A stretch of DNA of 64,000 bases from Arthrobacter sp. NIO-1057 (GTDB lineage: Bacteria; Actinomycetota; Actinomycetes; Actinomycetales; Micrococcaceae), in NCBI RefSeq assembly GCF_900094805.1, contig NZ_FMAT01000001.1:682001-746000 (forward strand), read 5' to 3'. Below the pieces are notes generated by a model. The model did not search any database and had not been told where the DNA came from. It worked only from the letters and a program-made list of their open reading frames with translations. Position numbers and translations under genes: made by a program. Shown here in pieces: positions 1 through 8,857 of this stretch (the first letter of the stretch is position 1; every line of letters begins with the position of its first letter).

Positions 1-378
1 CTTCGTCTATTTGCTCCATTCCTGCCTTTCGCTACAGAAGAGGTTTGGGGATGGTGGCGTTCTGGTTCTGTACACCTGACCCAGTGGCCAAGTACCGAAC
101 ACCTCGCAAGTGCCATTGAAGGTGCAGATCCAGAGGTACTGCCGCTTGTTGGCGTTGCACTATCTGGAATTCGCAAGGCCAAGTCTGATGCCAAGGTCAA
201 GCAGCGCACCGAGGTCCTTTCCGGGGAAATCCATGCGCCTGCAGCCCAAGTTGCTCAGTTGCACGCTGGTTTCGAGGATTTGAAGTCCGCGGCCAACGCA
301 CGCGAGTTGACGCTAGTTGAAGCAGACGGTGAGCTCACCGTAACGAATGTCGAGCTAGCACCTACTGAAGATGCCTAG
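1..378 (+). CDS. valS: Valyl-tRNA synthetase, C-terminal fragment
   Basis: The window opens inside a reading frame (frame 1, about 125 codons) that stops at TAG 376-378. It reads FAPFLPFATEEVW and later VHLTQWP, typical of the anticodon-binding domain of class I valyl-tRNA synthetase, which charges tRNA-Val in the cytoplasm. After that comes a charged segment with RKAKSDAKVKQR, as in the C-terminal part of actinobacterial ValS. The catalytic domain with the HIGH and KMSKS motifs lies upstream of the window. A strong hairpin follows the stop. Other class Ia synthetases (IleS, LeuS) share this fold, but the FATEEVW and LTQWP pattern fits ValS best. Confidence 0.85.
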   Translation, partial: LRLFAPFLPFATEEVWGWWRSGSVHLTQWPSTEHLASAIEGADPEVLPLVGVALSGIRKAKSDAKVKQRTEVLSGEIHAPAAQVAQLHAGFEDLKSAANARELTLVEADGELTVTNVELAPTEDA

Positions 379-392
379 TAGTTAATGATAAA

Positions 393-440
393 AAATGAGT
401 TGGGCGGCCATACCACTAGGAATGGCCGCCCAACTCATTT
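393..440. terminator. Bidirectional terminator between valS and the minus-strand gene
   Basis: A perfect 19-bp inverted repeat (393-411 and 422-440) with a 10-nt loop. Its arms begin and end in AAATGAG / CTCATTT. It lies between two convergent genes and can serve both. The right arm reaches the stop codon of the small minus-strand gene. Confidence 0.85.
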
Positions 441-619
441 CAGCTCTTGTCCTCGTCTGCCTTTGGCTTTGACGGTGAAGGACGAATGAGCTTCCGAGGT
501 TCTGCTTCGCGCCGACGCTTCTCGGTGAAGTAATCTAGTTGTTCGTCGGTTCGTTGTTGCACTTGATGCCGACTTGATGGGCGGTTTTGCCCATCCTTTG
601 ACGAGTGTTTTTGTGGCAT
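440..619 (-). CDS. Small charged hypothetical protein
   Basis: A 59-residue reading frame beginning MPQKHSSKDG and ending KADEDKS, very rich in Lys, Arg, Gln, Asp and Glu, with no hydrophobic segment. I chose the ATG at 619 because GAAGGAAG lies 5 nt upstream; an ATG at 622 is adjacent, and an upstream ATG at 658 lacks a ribosome site. It follows the secreted protease by about 70 bp on the same strand and ends in the shared terminator, so it may be co-transcribed with it. I do not recognise a family. The good ribosome site and terminator support a real gene, but the shortness keeps confidence moderate. Confidence 0.5.
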   Translation of the reverse strand: MPQKHSSKDGQNRPSSRHQVQQRTDEQLDYFTEKRRREAEPRKLIRPSPSKPKADEDKS

Positions 620-687
620 CATGTCTTCCTTCTCTATGAACGCCGGGATGAGCCCCATCGAATCCTCTTCCCCGGCTCTGAATGATT

Positions 688-1692
688 CTAGTTCTGTGCG
701 TTCTGGTAAGCCTGCTGGATTACCGATCCCCAGTAAGGACCGAACATCGTATTGCGTACGGAGTTATAGCCAAAGCTATTCACCGAGTTCTGGTACGAGG
801 ATGAACCCGAGCCCAAGAACCAAGGTCCTCCCGAGGAGCCACCGGTCATGTTGCAAGAAATTCCCTGCGACTGTGATTGGCCAAATGGGTCTGCTGAGGC
901 TGAACCAGCACAGGATTGCAGGGTCTCGCCATTGAATGGCGAGGCTGCAGGGTAGCCGAATGCGGTGTAGTACTCACCACGTGGCTGGTTGAAGGCAACA
1001 CCTGATGCGCCGACGGTGTCGGTCAGTGTTGAACCGCTACTGTTCGAGACAACAGCAAATCCTGTGTCGTAGGTGATGTCGCCGTCGTTTGACCATTCGG
1101 ACGTGGTGACAAGTTCAGTGGCAGCAAAAGTACCGTACGGGGTTTTGCCGTTTTCATAGGCGGGAGCAAACACCCAGCGTGTGGCGAAAGCACCGGGGCC
1201 TTCATTCAAGCAGTGACCAGCCGTAGAGACGGTGGATTCATTGGCTGACACTACTGCGTTTCCCGAACACACGTAGTCCTGGCCGCCGAGGGTGAAAAAG
1301 ACTTTACCGATGTGAGAAACGGGGGCCACTTGGCCGCGGGTCTTCCCACCAGCTTTGAAGTTCGTCTTGGCAGCATTTTTTTTGGCTGCGTGCCCTGGAA
1401 CTTTGGTCGCCTTGTTGGTGTCGACTTTGGCTGAAGATCCAGATTTTCCAGCGACGAGGCTATCAGCGCTCTTGGCTGCCTTCATACGGTCAACAGTCCA
1501 GTAATCAATGGCTGACTCAGCTGACCCTGATGATATTTTAATCGATTCGATCTCATCGCCTGACGAAGTCGGTGCTGCCGCCGCAAAAGGTGCGGTTCCG
1601 AGCATCAACGCTCCAGCCAAAAGCGCCGCTCCGGCCAGCTTATGTCGGCCTTTAACTTTCACTGAATCGGCCTTTAATGAACGAACTTGCAC
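688..1692 (-). CDS. Secreted trypsin-like serine protease
   Basis: A 334-aa secreted peptidase of the chymotrypsin/trypsin fold (S1, V8-like branch). The chosen start is GTG at 1692, with AAGGAG 7 nt upstream; an ATG at 1725 has no ribosome site. Residues 1-40 form a signal peptide (basic start, hydrophobic LAGAALLAGALMLGTAPF, then an Ala-rich cleavage zone). A Ser/Lys/Ala-rich propeptide-like stretch runs to about residue 120. The catalytic His is in STAGHCL (about residue 160), the Asp probably in TYDTGF (about 209), and the Ser in TGGSSGGPW (about 287). The Cys in AGHC and a few others could form disulfides. Substrate specificity cannot be read from the sequence. It likely acts outside the cell on environmental protein. 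It is preceded by a palindrome at 1743-1756. Confidence 0.88.
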   Translation of the reverse strand: MQVRSLKADSVKVKGRHKLAGAALLAGALMLGTAPFAAAAPTSSGDEIESIKISSGSAESAIDYWTVDRMKAAKSADSLVAGKSGSSAKVDTNKATKVPGHAAKKNAAKTNFKAGGKTRGQVAPVSHIGKVFFTLGGQDYVCSGNAVVSANESTVSTAGHCLNEGPGAFATRWVFAPAYENGKTPYGTFAATELVTTSEWSNDGDITYDTGFAVVSNSSGSTLTDTVGASGVAFNQPRGEYYTAFGYPAASPFNGETLQSCAGSASADPFGQSQSQGISCNMTGGSSGGPWFLGSGSSSYQNSVNSFGYNSVRNTMFGPYWGSVIQQAYQNAQN

Positions 1693-1742
1693 GATATAAC
1701 TCCTTGTCCAGTGGCACACGTCCACTATCGATGGGGGTGCTC

Positions 1743-1756
1743 TTGCACTCGTGCAA
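1743..1756. promoter_or_regulatory. Palindrome upstream of the protease gene (candidate operator)
   Basis: TTGCAC-TC-GTGCAA, a perfect 6+6 inverted repeat about 50 bp upstream of the protease GTG start. Its size and place suit a dimeric regulator site near the promoter. No regulator gene is adjacent, so the assignment is inference. Confidence 0.3.
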
Positions 1757-2247
1757 ATTAGTCAAACACACACTTCACACAATTTCTACAGGAATTTTTT
1801 CCTCCGCTACGTCCAACAAGAACTGTTATTTAGGGAATGACTGTGAAGTAATTCTGATCCTCACGGATAAAAGGGATCTCAACAATCGTCCGTGCAAGAT
1901 GAGCTATTTTATGGGTCACTGCTGCATTTTCGCACCCCACTCCCCCGAGAAATCGGTACTCCGGTCGCTCTTCCCGAGCTACAAGCAGGGACACCAAAAA
2001 CATGGGCAGGATTAACAGAAAATCTGAAAGGAATAACACCGGTAACAGATACTTTGGCGCGATGATGCAACGGTGCGAACGAGAAAATATTAACGACAAC
2101 TAGAGCTTAAAAATGAATTTGACGGTCTACGGCGACCAGACCTCAGGATAATTCGAGCGAAGGTAAAGCCAAAAAGTGTCGAAAACAGTTTAGGTGTTTC
2201 ACCATGGACTGTTGGACTGGGCCTGGCGAATGCGGCAGTTTTGCATA
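1757..2247. other. Non-coding gap between protease and membrane-protein genes
   Basis: About 490 bp with no reading frame I can support. Short frames exist on both strands but lack ribosome sites and look like chance. I see no RNA gene or clear terminator for the downstream-facing minus-strand gene. The right part is AT-rich and may hold the protease promoter. Confidence 0.5.
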
Positions 2248-3165
2248 CTAGTAGCGTTTGCGGATCAACGGAATCACTGCGACGCCAAGGAGCGCAGCCA
2301 CGACAGCCGTGACGATGAAACTTGTCGATAGCCCACTGGTGATTTGATCATAAATAGCGCGTGCTAGGTCCGCGTTGACATTCGATAGTAGTCGCTCTTG
2401 AATGAAATCTGGAATGAGTGTTTTCAATGCAATGAAGCTCAATCCAGTTGCGACTGCGAGCCAAAGCAAGCCCCTTGCAAGATACTTCGGAGCCAACAAG
2501 ATTCCAGCAATGAACACGGCTGCGTTCAAATAGATGGCCCACGGACCAATGCTGTCTACCGCAAGGTAGACTTTTTGCACCGTTGGCAACGCATCGTTTT
2601 GAATCAATTTTAGATTCCAGTCGAAGCTATCTCCTGTCGGTAGATCAGGAATGCCGAACCCAGTCAGCGTCTTTACAATCCCAGCGAAGACCTCGTCGAG
2701 CTTAAAAGTAAGGTTGCCTGCATCATCCAAGGTTGCCGAACTCTGACCGTTGAAAATAAGGTCAGTTTTCTGATGGCTAGTTCGTAAGGCGGACTCCCAT
2801 GTTGTGGCGAAGTCTTCGGATTCAACAACCCGCAGTGTTGCTGACTTGATCGCCTCGTTAGCCTTCGAAGCAATTTCGTCAGCAGGAATTACGGTCGATA
2901 GCCATCCATCGCCGGTAATAGCCTCTAGACGTTGCTCAATCTGAAGGTGTCCAGAAATCGACTCCGCGACTTGCCCCGAAACAAGCTGTTGAAGGTCATT
3001 ATTCTCTGCAAGTGGTCCCAGAGTCTTTACGAAACCGTCAGTGTCCGTCAGGTGCGCTGAGACCCAAAGCGATCCGATGGAGAGAGGAGCCGCAATTACA
3101 GCCACTGAGACACAGATAATTGAAGCGATTCTACGCCAAAGAGAAATTTGCTGACGGTTTTCCAC
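2248..3165 (-). CDS. Membrane protein of unknown function
   Basis: A 305-aa integral membrane protein. It starts at GTG 3165, with GGGAG 6 nt upstream. Predicted topology: a first membrane segment at about residues 13-35, a large external part (about 36-205) with no motif I recognise, then three closely spaced segments at about 207-225, 231-250 and 279-301, ending in the basic tail RKRY. This arrangement (N-terminal anchor, extracytoplasmic domain, C-terminal helical bundle) is common among uncharacterised actinobacterial membrane proteins. No catalytic signature is visible. It stands alone, with the DsbA-like gene more than 150 bp upstream and a terminator between them. Confidence 0.75.
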   Translation of the reverse strand: MENRQQISLWRRIASIICVSVAVIAAPLSIGSLWVSAHLTDTDGFVKTLGPLAENNDLQQLVSGQVAESISGHLQIEQRLEAITGDGWLSTVIPADEIASKANEAIKSATLRVVESEDFATTWESALRTSHQKTDLIFNGQSSATLDDAGNLTFKLDEVFAGIVKTLTGFGIPDLPTGDSFDWNLKLIQNDALPTVQKVYLAVDSIGPWAIYLNAAVFIAGILLAPKYLARGLLWLAVATGLSFIALKTLIPDFIQERLLSNVNADLARAIYDQITSGLSTSFIVTAVVAALLGVAVIPLIRKRY

Positions 3166-3269
3166 GGCGTACTCCCTAGAGACGATGGTTTCCTATCGCG
3201 GATTCAGATAGGTGCATGACAAGACAAATCGGTGGGGCGGCAGCCACTTAGTTTTTGGTGGCTTAATGC

Positions 3270-3306
3270 ATTGAAGGACGTCCCAAAGATGAGGACGTCC
3301 TTCAAT
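3270..3306 (-). terminator. Terminator after the DsbA-like gene
   Basis: A perfect 14-bp inverted repeat, ATTGAAGGACGTCC / GGACGTCCTTCAAT, with a 9-nt loop, 17 bp past the stop of the minus-strand gene. No strong T-run follows, so termination may be weak. Confidence 0.6.
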
Positions 3307-3323
3307 CCACACTGTGGACGCAT

Positions 3324-3932
3324 TTAGTCGAAAGTAGGGCTCTCGGTTCGAGTACGCTTCATTTCAAAGAAGTATGGGAACGAGGCCAGTTGCGCAGCAG
3401 CATCGAACATCTTTCCTGCGTCTTCACCGGTTGGAACGCGAGTAATAACAGGACCAAAGAATGCGACTCCATCGACAGCAACGATAGGGGTACCTACGTC
3501 CTGGCCGACCTTACTGATACCAACCTCATGACTTGCTCGAAGAGCTTCGTCGTTCGCATCAGTGTGCGCAGCTTCTGCCAGCTCTGCAGGAAGTCCAGTC
3601 TTCTCGAGTGCCTTCTTGATGACTTCGTCGCGATCAGAAATCTTCTCATAGTGGAGCAGCTCACCCATTGCGGTGTAGAGGGCATCCTTCACTTCTTCAC
3701 CGTGCAGTTCAGCAGCCTTAATAACCACGCGTACTGGGCCCCATGAATCGTCCATCATCGCACGGTAGTCTTCAGGCAAGTCCCGGCCCTCGTTGAGGAC
3801 CGATAGGCTCATGACATTCCAAGAAACCTCGATATCACGAACCTTTTCAACTTCCTTAATCCAGCGGCTCGTTGCCCAGGCAAACGGGCAAATAGGGTCG
3901 AACCAGAAGTCGACGTGCTGACGATCAGCCAT
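3324..3932 (-). CDS. DsbA-family oxidoreductase, Rv2466c-type (mycothiol-dependent nitroreductase family)
   Basis: A 202-aa cytoplasmic thioredoxin-fold protein with no signal peptide. It matches the M. tuberculosis Rv2466c family closely from memory: VDFWFDPICPFAW, SRWI.EV.KVRDIEV, LYTAMG, VGTPIVAVDGVAFFGPV, and the C-terminal FFEMKRTRTESPTFD. Family members use mycothiol as electron donor and reduce electrophiles or act in thiol redox defence. The active-site motif here is C15-P-F-A18. The family reference has a CPWC motif, so the second (resolving) cysteine is replaced by Ala while the N-terminal nucleophile is kept. This suggests a monothiol mechanism. In M. tuberculosis this gene sits beside rpiB/nei; here it lies on the far side of clpX. 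Confidence 0.85.
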   Translation of the reverse strand: MADRQHVDFWFDPICPFAWATSRWIKEVEKVRDIEVSWNVMSLSVLNEGRDLPEDYRAMMDDSWGPVRVVIKAAELHGEEVKDALYTAMGELLHYEKISDRDEVIKKALEKTGLPAELAEAAHTDANDEALRASHEVGISKVGQDVGTPIVAVDGVAFFGPVITRVPTGEDAGKMFDAAAQLASFPYFFEMKRTRTESPTFD

Positions 3933-3979
3933 GAGATACCAACTTTCCTCTAAGAATCAATCTACAAAACAAAAATGGG

Positions 3980-5272
3980 TTATGCGGATTTCTTATCCCG
4001 CTTTGCCACCACTGCATGCGACAGCATTGCTGGCTCTTCACCGTCAATCACCGTAGCTCGTGTGACGACTACTTCGGCGATGTCCTCACGGCTCGGCAAA
4101 TCAAACATGACTCCCCCGAGAGTTTCTTCGAGGATCGAGCGAAGACCACGAGCTCCGGTCTCACGTTCAATGGCAAGCTCAGCGACGGCATCCAGCGCCG
4201 ACTGATCAAAGCTCAGCGCCACCCCGTCCATCTGGAACATCTTCTGGTATTGCTTAAGCAACGCGTTCTTCGGCTCCGTCAGGACTCGTACCAGAGCTTC
4301 CTTATCAAGATGCTCAACAGTCGTGATGACTGGAAGACGTCCAATAAATTCTGGAATCAAACCGAACTTCAGCAAGTCTTCCGGACGAACGTCCGAATAT
4401 GACGCCGTTTCGCTCTTAAGCGCTGTCAAGGGTGCACCAAAGCCAATACCCTTTTGGCCAGCGCGGGAGGAAATAATCTCTTCCAAACCAGCAAAGGCAC
4501 CAGCGACGATGAACAGAATGTTGGTGGTATCTAGCTGAATGAAATCCTGATGTGGATGCTTACGGCCGCCCTGCGGAGGAACCGCTGCCACAGTGCCTTC
4601 AAGAATTTTCAGTAAGGCTTGTTGCACGCCTTCGCCAGAAACGTCACGAGTGATCGATGGGTTTTCACTCTTGCGTGAGATCTTGTCTATTTCATCAATG
4701 TAGATGATGCCAGTTTCGGCCTTCTTGACGTCGTAATCTGCTGCTTGTAGCAACTTCAGCAAGATGTTTTCTACGTCTTCGCCAACATAGCCAGCTTCGG
4801 TCAAGCTCGTGGCATCGGCAACCGCGAAGGGTACATTCAACTTCTTCGCAAGGGATTGTGCAAGGTAGGTCTTGCCGCACCCGGTAGGGCCGATCAACAT
4901 GATGTTGGACTTAGAGACTTCCACTTCACCCAGTGGGTCTTCATTCGTCAACGCAGCTACTGGACTGTGTTCCTGATTGCCGTGAATACGCTTGTAATGG
5001 TTATATACCGCAACAGACAGGGCACGCTTCGCGTTCTCCTGACCAATCACATATTCCTGGAGCGAATCGAAAATTTCTCGTGGCTTCGCTAGAGAGAATT
5101 CCTCGTGCACCTGTTCTTCAGCGAACTCCTCCGCAATGATTTCATTGCAAAGCTCAATACACTCAGTACAGATGTAGACACCATGGCCTGCAATTAGCTT
5201 CTTAACCTGCTTTTGGCTCTTCCCGCAGAAAGAACATTTCAGCAGATCCGAGCCTTCACCCATGCGTCCCAT
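3980..5272 (-). CDS. clpX: ATP-dependent Clp protease ATP-binding subunit ClpX
   Basis: A 430-aa AAA+ unfoldase that recognises and unfolds substrates and feeds them to the ClpP1P2 barrel. Residues 13-38 form the N-terminal zinc-binding domain (C13, C16, C35, C38). The Walker A motif GPTGCGKT is at about 128-135 and Walker B IIYIDEID at about 189-196. The GGRKHPHQ pore loop, the sensor regions and [13 protein letters not shown] follow. Length is normal. The start at 5272 has AGGAG about 9 nt upstream. It lies downstream of clpP2 on the same strand, separated by about 170 bp with a strong hairpin, so it probably has its own promoter as well as read-through. Confidence 0.97.
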   Translation of the reverse strand: MGRMGEGSDLLKCSFCGKSQKQVKKLIAGHGVYICTECIELCNEIIAEEFAEEQVHEEFSLAKPREIFDSLQEYVIGQENAKRALSVAVYNHYKRIHGNQEHSPVAALTNEDPLGEVEVSKSNIMLIGPTGCGKTYLAQSLAKKLNVPFAVADATSLTEAGYVGEDVENILLKLLQAADYDVKKAETGIIYIDEIDKISRKSENPSITRDVSGEGVQQALLKILEGTVAAVPPQGGRKHPHQDFIQLDTTNILFIVAGAFAGLEEIISSRAGQKGIGFGAPLTALKSETASYSDVRPEDLLKFGLIPEFIGRLPVITTVEHLDKEALVRVLTEPKNALLKQYQKMFQMDGVALSFDQSALDAVAELAIERETGARGLRSILEETLGGVMFDLPSREDIAEVVVTRATVIDGEEPAMLSHAVVAKRDKKSA

Positions 5273-5342
5273 CGCACCATTCTCCTGTTTACTTGAGTAG
5301 CTGTGGACTTACTCAATTCTAGGCTAGTTGTCCCCCAAATTA

Positions 5343-5419
5343 GATGAATATGGCGGTTTACCTGTGTTGCGCCACTTCACTAGTGTGAAGTGTGCTCACT
5401 GGGTAAACCGCCATTCATC
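5343..5419 (-). terminator. Double hairpin between clpP2 and clpX
   Basis: The outer arms GATGAAT(AT)GGCGGTTTACC (5343-5362) and GGTAAACCGCCATTCATC (5402-5419) pair with only a 2-nt bulge. They enclose a second hairpin, CACTTCAC-TAGT-GTGAAGTG (5373-5392). It lies just past the clpP2 stop and about 70 bp before clpX, so it may terminate or attenuate clpP transcripts. Confidence 0.65.
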
Positions 5420-5440
5420 GGGGATTATTCCGTACTACGT

Positions 5441-6100
5441 TTAGCTGCCGAGCTGAGCGCGGTTCAGCTTACGTGGTGTGAGTACCTCATCCACGATGCC
5501 GTAGGCCTTAGCTTCTGCGGCGGTCATGAACAGGTCGCGCTCCACGTCGTCGCGAACTTTCTCGACTGGCTGGCCTGAATGGGAGGCCAGAGTATCCTCG
5601 AGCCAACCACGCATACGCATTACTTCTTCGGCCTGAATCTGCAGATCCGTTGCGGTACCGCGTTCGCCGCCACCCATCGCTGGCTGGTGGATCAATACGC
5701 GAGCATTTGGCAACGCCAGTCGCTTACCTGGGGTGCCAGCAGCCAGCAGAACAGCTGCAGCTGATGCTGCCTGTCCCAAGCAAACCGTCTGCACCTCTGG
5801 ACGAATGAACTGGATCGTGTCGTAAATGGCAGTCATCGCGGTGAATGAACCACCTGGCGAGTTGATGTACAAGGTAACATCGCGCTCTGGATCCATGGAT
5901 TCGAGCACCAGCAGCTGTGCCATGACATCATCGGCAGACGCGTCATCGACCTGTGCGCCGAGGAAGATAATGCGATCCTCGAAGAGCTTTGCATATGGAT
6001 CCTGGCGCTTGAACCCGTAAGGGGTGCGCTCTTCGAACTGAGGAAGAATGTAGCGAGCCGATGGCATCTGGCCACTAACGGCTTCAGGATTGAAGTTCAT
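5441..6100 (-). CDS. clpP2: ATP-dependent Clp protease proteolytic subunit ClpP2
   Basis: A 219-aa serine peptidase subunit. The catalytic triad is visible: Ser113 in GQAASAAA, His138 in VLIHQP, and Asp189 in ERDLFM. The oxyanion-hole segment INSPGGS is at about 80-85. The tail RKLNRAQLGS is short. By position directly upstream of clpX and by its GQA(A/C)SA.AVLLAAGTPGKR signature it corresponds to actinobacterial ClpP2, which forms a mixed tetradecamer with ClpP1 and docks ClpX/ClpC. The ATG at 6100 has AGGAG 6 nt upstream. It lies 46 bp downstream of clpP1 and is almost certainly co-transcribed with it. Confidence 0.96.
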   Translation of the reverse strand: MNFNPEAVSGQMPSARYILPQFEERTPYGFKRQDPYAKLFEDRIIFLGAQVDDASADDVMAQLLVLESMDPERDVTLYINSPGGSFTAMTAIYDTIQFIRPEVQTVCLGQAASAAAVLLAAGTPGKRLALPNARVLIHQPAMGGGERGTATDLQIQAEEVMRMRGWLEDTLASHSGQPVEKVRDDVERDLFMTAAEAKAYGIVDEVLTPRKLNRAQLGS

Positions 6101-6146
6101 GGTTATCTCCTAGGACAAATCTTTGGGTATCGAGTGGTGGGTTCGA

Positions 6147-6770
6147 CTACTGGCGTTCTACTCCGCCACCACCAGTGACAGATCCGGCGTGCTTTGCGAT
6201 CTGGTCGAAGAACCCGTAGGCAAGTCCTTCTTCTGCGGTGAACCACTTGTCACGCTGATTATCAATCAGAATCTGCTCGACAGTCTGACCGGTCTGCTCG
6301 GCGGTCAAATCACTCATGACCTTCTTCATATGCATGATCAGCTCTGCCTGAATCTTGATGTCCGAAGCAGTACCACCGATGCCACCCGATGGCTGGTGCA
6401 TCAGGATGCGAGCGTTCGGCGTCGCGAATCGCTTGCCTGGAGTGCCCGAGGACAGGAGGAACTGGCCCATCGAAGCTGCAAGGCCGGTAGCCACGGTGAC
6501 AACATCGTTCGGGATGAAGTTCATTGTGTCGTAGATGGCCATGCCTGCGGTGATCGAACCGCCTGGCGAGTTGATGTAAAGGTAGATGTCCTTTTCAGGA
6601 TCCTCTGCCGAAAGCAGAAGCAACTGCGAGCAGATGGCATTCGCATTGTCGTCGCGGACTTCAGAGCCCAGCCAGATGATGCGCTCCTTGAGCAAGCGGT
6701 TGTAGATGTAGTCATCACGGCTGGCCGGGTCGACGGCTGCCATAGTAGGAGTGCGCGAATCATTTGACAT
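6147..6770 (-). CDS. clpP1: ATP-dependent Clp protease proteolytic subunit ClpP1
   Basis: A 207-aa ClpP subunit with catalytic Ser100 (GLAASMGQ), His125 (ILMHQP) and Asp174 (QRDKWF). I start it at ATG 6770 (MSNDSRTP), with GAAGAGG 8 nt upstream, rather than at an upstream TTG at 6788 that has no ribosome site. The C-terminal Gly-rich tail ([11 protein letters not shown]) is typical of linkers at this end. Actinobacterial ClpP1 and ClpP2 form a mixed-ring protease that is essential in mycobacteria. It precedes clpP2, and upstream lies the trigger factor gene with its own terminator. Confidence 0.96.
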   Translation of the reverse strand: MSNDSRTPTMAAVDPASRDDYIYNRLLKERIIWLGSEVRDDNANAICSQLLLLSAEDPEKDIYLYINSPGGSITAGMAIYDTMNFIPNDVVTVATGLAASMGQFLLSSGTPGKRFATPNARILMHQPSGGIGGTASDIKIQAELIMHMKKVMSDLTAEQTGQTVEQILIDNQRDKWFTAEEGLAYGFFDQIAKHAGSVTGGGGVERQ

Positions 6771-6932
6771 GTTCTCTACCTCTTCCAAACGTGTAGATCA
6801 GATTCTGGAATATCTATTTCTTATCCCAAAGCTGCAACTGGTTACTTTGAGATTACTTACTTCAAGGCTTTCATGGGGCGATTCATGCCCTTGTTTCGCT
6901 CACGGCGCATGACGCACGCCGGCAGCGAACAA

Positions 6933-6976
6933 AGATGGCCATTGGCCGCCCATTTCTAGGCGGCCAATGGCCATCT
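6933..6976 (-). terminator. Terminator after tig
   Basis: A perfect 18-bp inverted repeat (6933-6950 and 6959-6976) with an 8-nt loop, 14 bp past the trigger factor stop. It separates tig from clpP1 transcription. Confidence 0.85.
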
Positions 6977-6989
6977 GAGTCTAAAAAGA

Positions 6990-8321
6990 CTACTTTGCTT
7001 CTTCGGTTTCTACCTCAGCAGCTTCGTCTTCGCCTGCTGGCTTCACGAAGGAAGTCAGGTCTACAGCGGCACCGTTGGAGTCGGTGACGGTAGCGAATTC
7101 AAGAACCTTTGCCAGTGCCTTGCGACGACGAACTTCGCCCATGAGCATTGGAACCTGGCCTGCGCCGTCCAGCATCTGTGCGAACTGGTTTGGCTCCATG
7201 CCGTACTGGCCAGCGGTCTGAACGATGTAATCGATCAGCTCGGACTGCTCAACGCCAACTTCCTCGGCGTCTGCAACGGCGTCCAGGATGATTTCGTTCT
7301 TGAAGGCACGCTCGGTGTTCTCGCGAACCTCTGCCCGGTGCTCTTCGGTGTCGTGGCCTTCTTCAGCGTCTGGAGCGTTGAAGTGCTGCTCGATCTGCTC
7401 GTCGATGACCGAAGCTGGAACTGGTACCTCTACCAGTTCAACAAGCTTGTCGAGAACCAGTTCACGAGCTTCTACGCCCTGCTCAACGATCTTGCCCTCG
7501 GCAGCGTCCTTGGCCAGGTTCTCGCGCAGTTCTGCGATGGTGTCGAACTCGGAAGCAAGCTGAGCGAAGTCATCGTTTGCTTCTGGCAGTTCGCGCTGCT
7601 TGACAGCGTTGATGACAACCTTGACGGTTGCAGCCTTGCCGGCGTGCTCACCGCCAGCCAGGGTGGTTTCGAAGGTTGCATCTTCGCCAGCGGACAGGCC
7701 GGTTACGGCCTCGTCCATGCCTTCAAGCATGTTGCCGGAACCGATCTGGTAGGACAGGCCCTGTGCGGAGTCGACCTCTTCGCCCTCTACCGAAGCGGTG
7801 AGGTCGATGGTGACGAAGGAATCTGCAGCAGCTGGTGCTTCAACTTCCTTCAGGGTGCCGAAGCGGCCACGCAGGTCGTCGAGAGCCTTCTCGATGTCCT
7901 CGTCAGCAACTTCCTTGGCCTCAACAGAAACTTCGATGCCCTTGTACTCTGGCAGTTCAACCTTCGGGCGGATGTCTACTTCGAGGGTGAAGACCAGCTG
8001 GCCCTCGCCTTCCTTCTCGATCGAAGGCAGCTCGGTGATGTCAACCTCTGGGCGGGACAGTGGGGTGAGTTCGTTCTCAACCATGGCCTGCTGGTAGTAA
8101 TCGTTCAGACCTTCGTTAACTGCGGTCTCAATGACGTAGCCACGGCCAACGCGCTGATCGATCAGGCGGGAAGGTACTTTGCCCTTACGGAAGCCAGGGA
8201 TCTGAATCTGCTGAGCGATGGTCTTGTACGCCTCATCGACGCGGGGCTTCAGTTCCTCGTAAGGAACTTCAACGGTCAGCTTAACCCGGGTCGGGTTGAC
8301 GTTTTCGACGGCGCTCTTCAC
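6990..8321 (-). CDS. tig: Trigger factor (ribosome-associated chaperone)
   Basis: A 443-aa chaperone that binds the ribosome exit tunnel and shields nascent chains. The N-terminal ribosome-binding domain carries the signature GFRKGKVP (about residues 43-50). The FKBP-type peptidyl-prolyl isomerase domain is at about 155-240 (GDxxxV-like [29 protein letters not shown]). The helical C-terminal domain follows, then an acidic tail ([15 protein letters not shown]) common in actinobacteria. It begins with GTG at 8321. It lies just upstream of clpP1-clpP2, the usual actinobacterial order, linking folding to degradation. Confidence 0.96.
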   Translation of the reverse strand: MKSAVENVNPTRVKLTVEVPYEELKPRVDEAYKTIAQQIQIPGFRKGKVPSRLIDQRVGRGYVIETAVNEGLNDYYQQAMVENELTPLSRPEVDITELPSIEKEGEGQLVFTLEVDIRPKVELPEYKGIEVSVEAKEVADEDIEKALDDLRGRFGTLKEVEAPAAADSFVTIDLTASVEGEEVDSAQGLSYQIGSGNMLEGMDEAVTGLSAGEDATFETTLAGGEHAGKAATVKVVINAVKQRELPEANDDFAQLASEFDTIAELRENLAKDAAEGKIVEQGVEARELVLDKLVELVEVPVPASVIDEQIEQHFNAPDAEEGHDTEEHRAEVRENTERAFKNEIILDAVADAEEVGVEQSELIDYIVQTAGQYGMEPNQFAQMLDGAGQVPMLMGEVRRRKALAKVLEFATVTDSNGAAVDLTSFVKPAGEDEAAEVETEEAK

Positions 8322-8363
8322 AGCGTTGTACTCCTGAGTTGTTTAATATTAGGTCTAATCTGC

Positions 8364-8397
8364 AAAAAACCCCGCAACATGGTGGCGTTGCGGGGTT
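8364..8397 (-). terminator. Rho-independent terminator of the tRNA-Pro cluster
   Basis: On the minus strand, an 11-bp perfect stem (8387-8397 with 8368-8378), AACCCCGCAAC / GTTGCGGGGTT, is followed by a run of six T (8369-8364). It lies 12 bp past the 3' end of the last tRNA-Pro copy. It is the only terminator I see for the three copies. Confidence 0.9.
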
Positions 8398-8408
8398 GTT
8401 CGACAGAG

Positions 8409-8483
8409 TCGGGGTGACAGGATTCGAACCTGCGACCTCACGCTCCCAAAGCGCGCGCTCTAGCCAAGCTGAGCTACACCCCG
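8409..8483 (-). tRNA. tRNA-Pro(TGG), copy 1 (promoter-distal)
   Basis: Acceptor CGGGGTG pairs with CACCCCG, discriminator A. The D-arm is GCTCAGCTTGGCTAGAGC and the T-loop is GGTTCGAATCC. The anticodon stem CGCGC/GCGTG holds loop TTTGGGA, which gives anticodon TGG. CCA is not encoded. It is identical over 75 nt to the two other copies upstream on the same strand. Confidence 0.93.
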
Positions 8484-8640
8484 ATTAGCAGTGAACAGTC
8501 TAACCCGAGTTATCCTGTATCCACTAATCGTTTGTGATGCTTACTAGTTACCTTTGACGGTCTTTAGTGATCACAAGATCTAAATTGTATTTAGCTCTCA
8601 ATTTTTATGTCCAGAGATCCTAAGATTTCAGTACATAAAG

Positions 8641-8715
8641 TCGGGGTGACAGGATTCGAACCTGCGACCTCACGCTCCCAAAGCGCGCGCTCTAGCCAAG
8701 CTGAGCTACACCCCG
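8641..8715 (-). tRNA. tRNA-Pro(TGG), copy 2
   Basis: Identical to the copy at 8409-8483. Spacers of 157 and 142 bp separate the copies. No terminator is visible in the spacers, so the three are probably one transcript. Confidence 0.93.
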
Positions 8716-8857
8716 ATTAGTCAACGATTCACTGATTTTCGCAGCGATCGCGTCTAACCGTTAGTTGGCGAATCTGATGAATTATTACTAACCCTCAGTT
8801 TCATTGAATCCAATTTCTTGGGTTCTTACTATGGTCAAATTCCTTTGATCCATAATG

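Noticed and set aside
1830-2099. 89-aa minus-strand frame upstream of the protease
   Set aside because: No ribosome site, no family resemblance, overlaps other chance frames; codon use unlike neighbours.
7338-8417. 359-aa plus-strand open frame opposite tig
   Set aside because: It is the mirror of the trigger factor coding sequence; long only because of codon bias.
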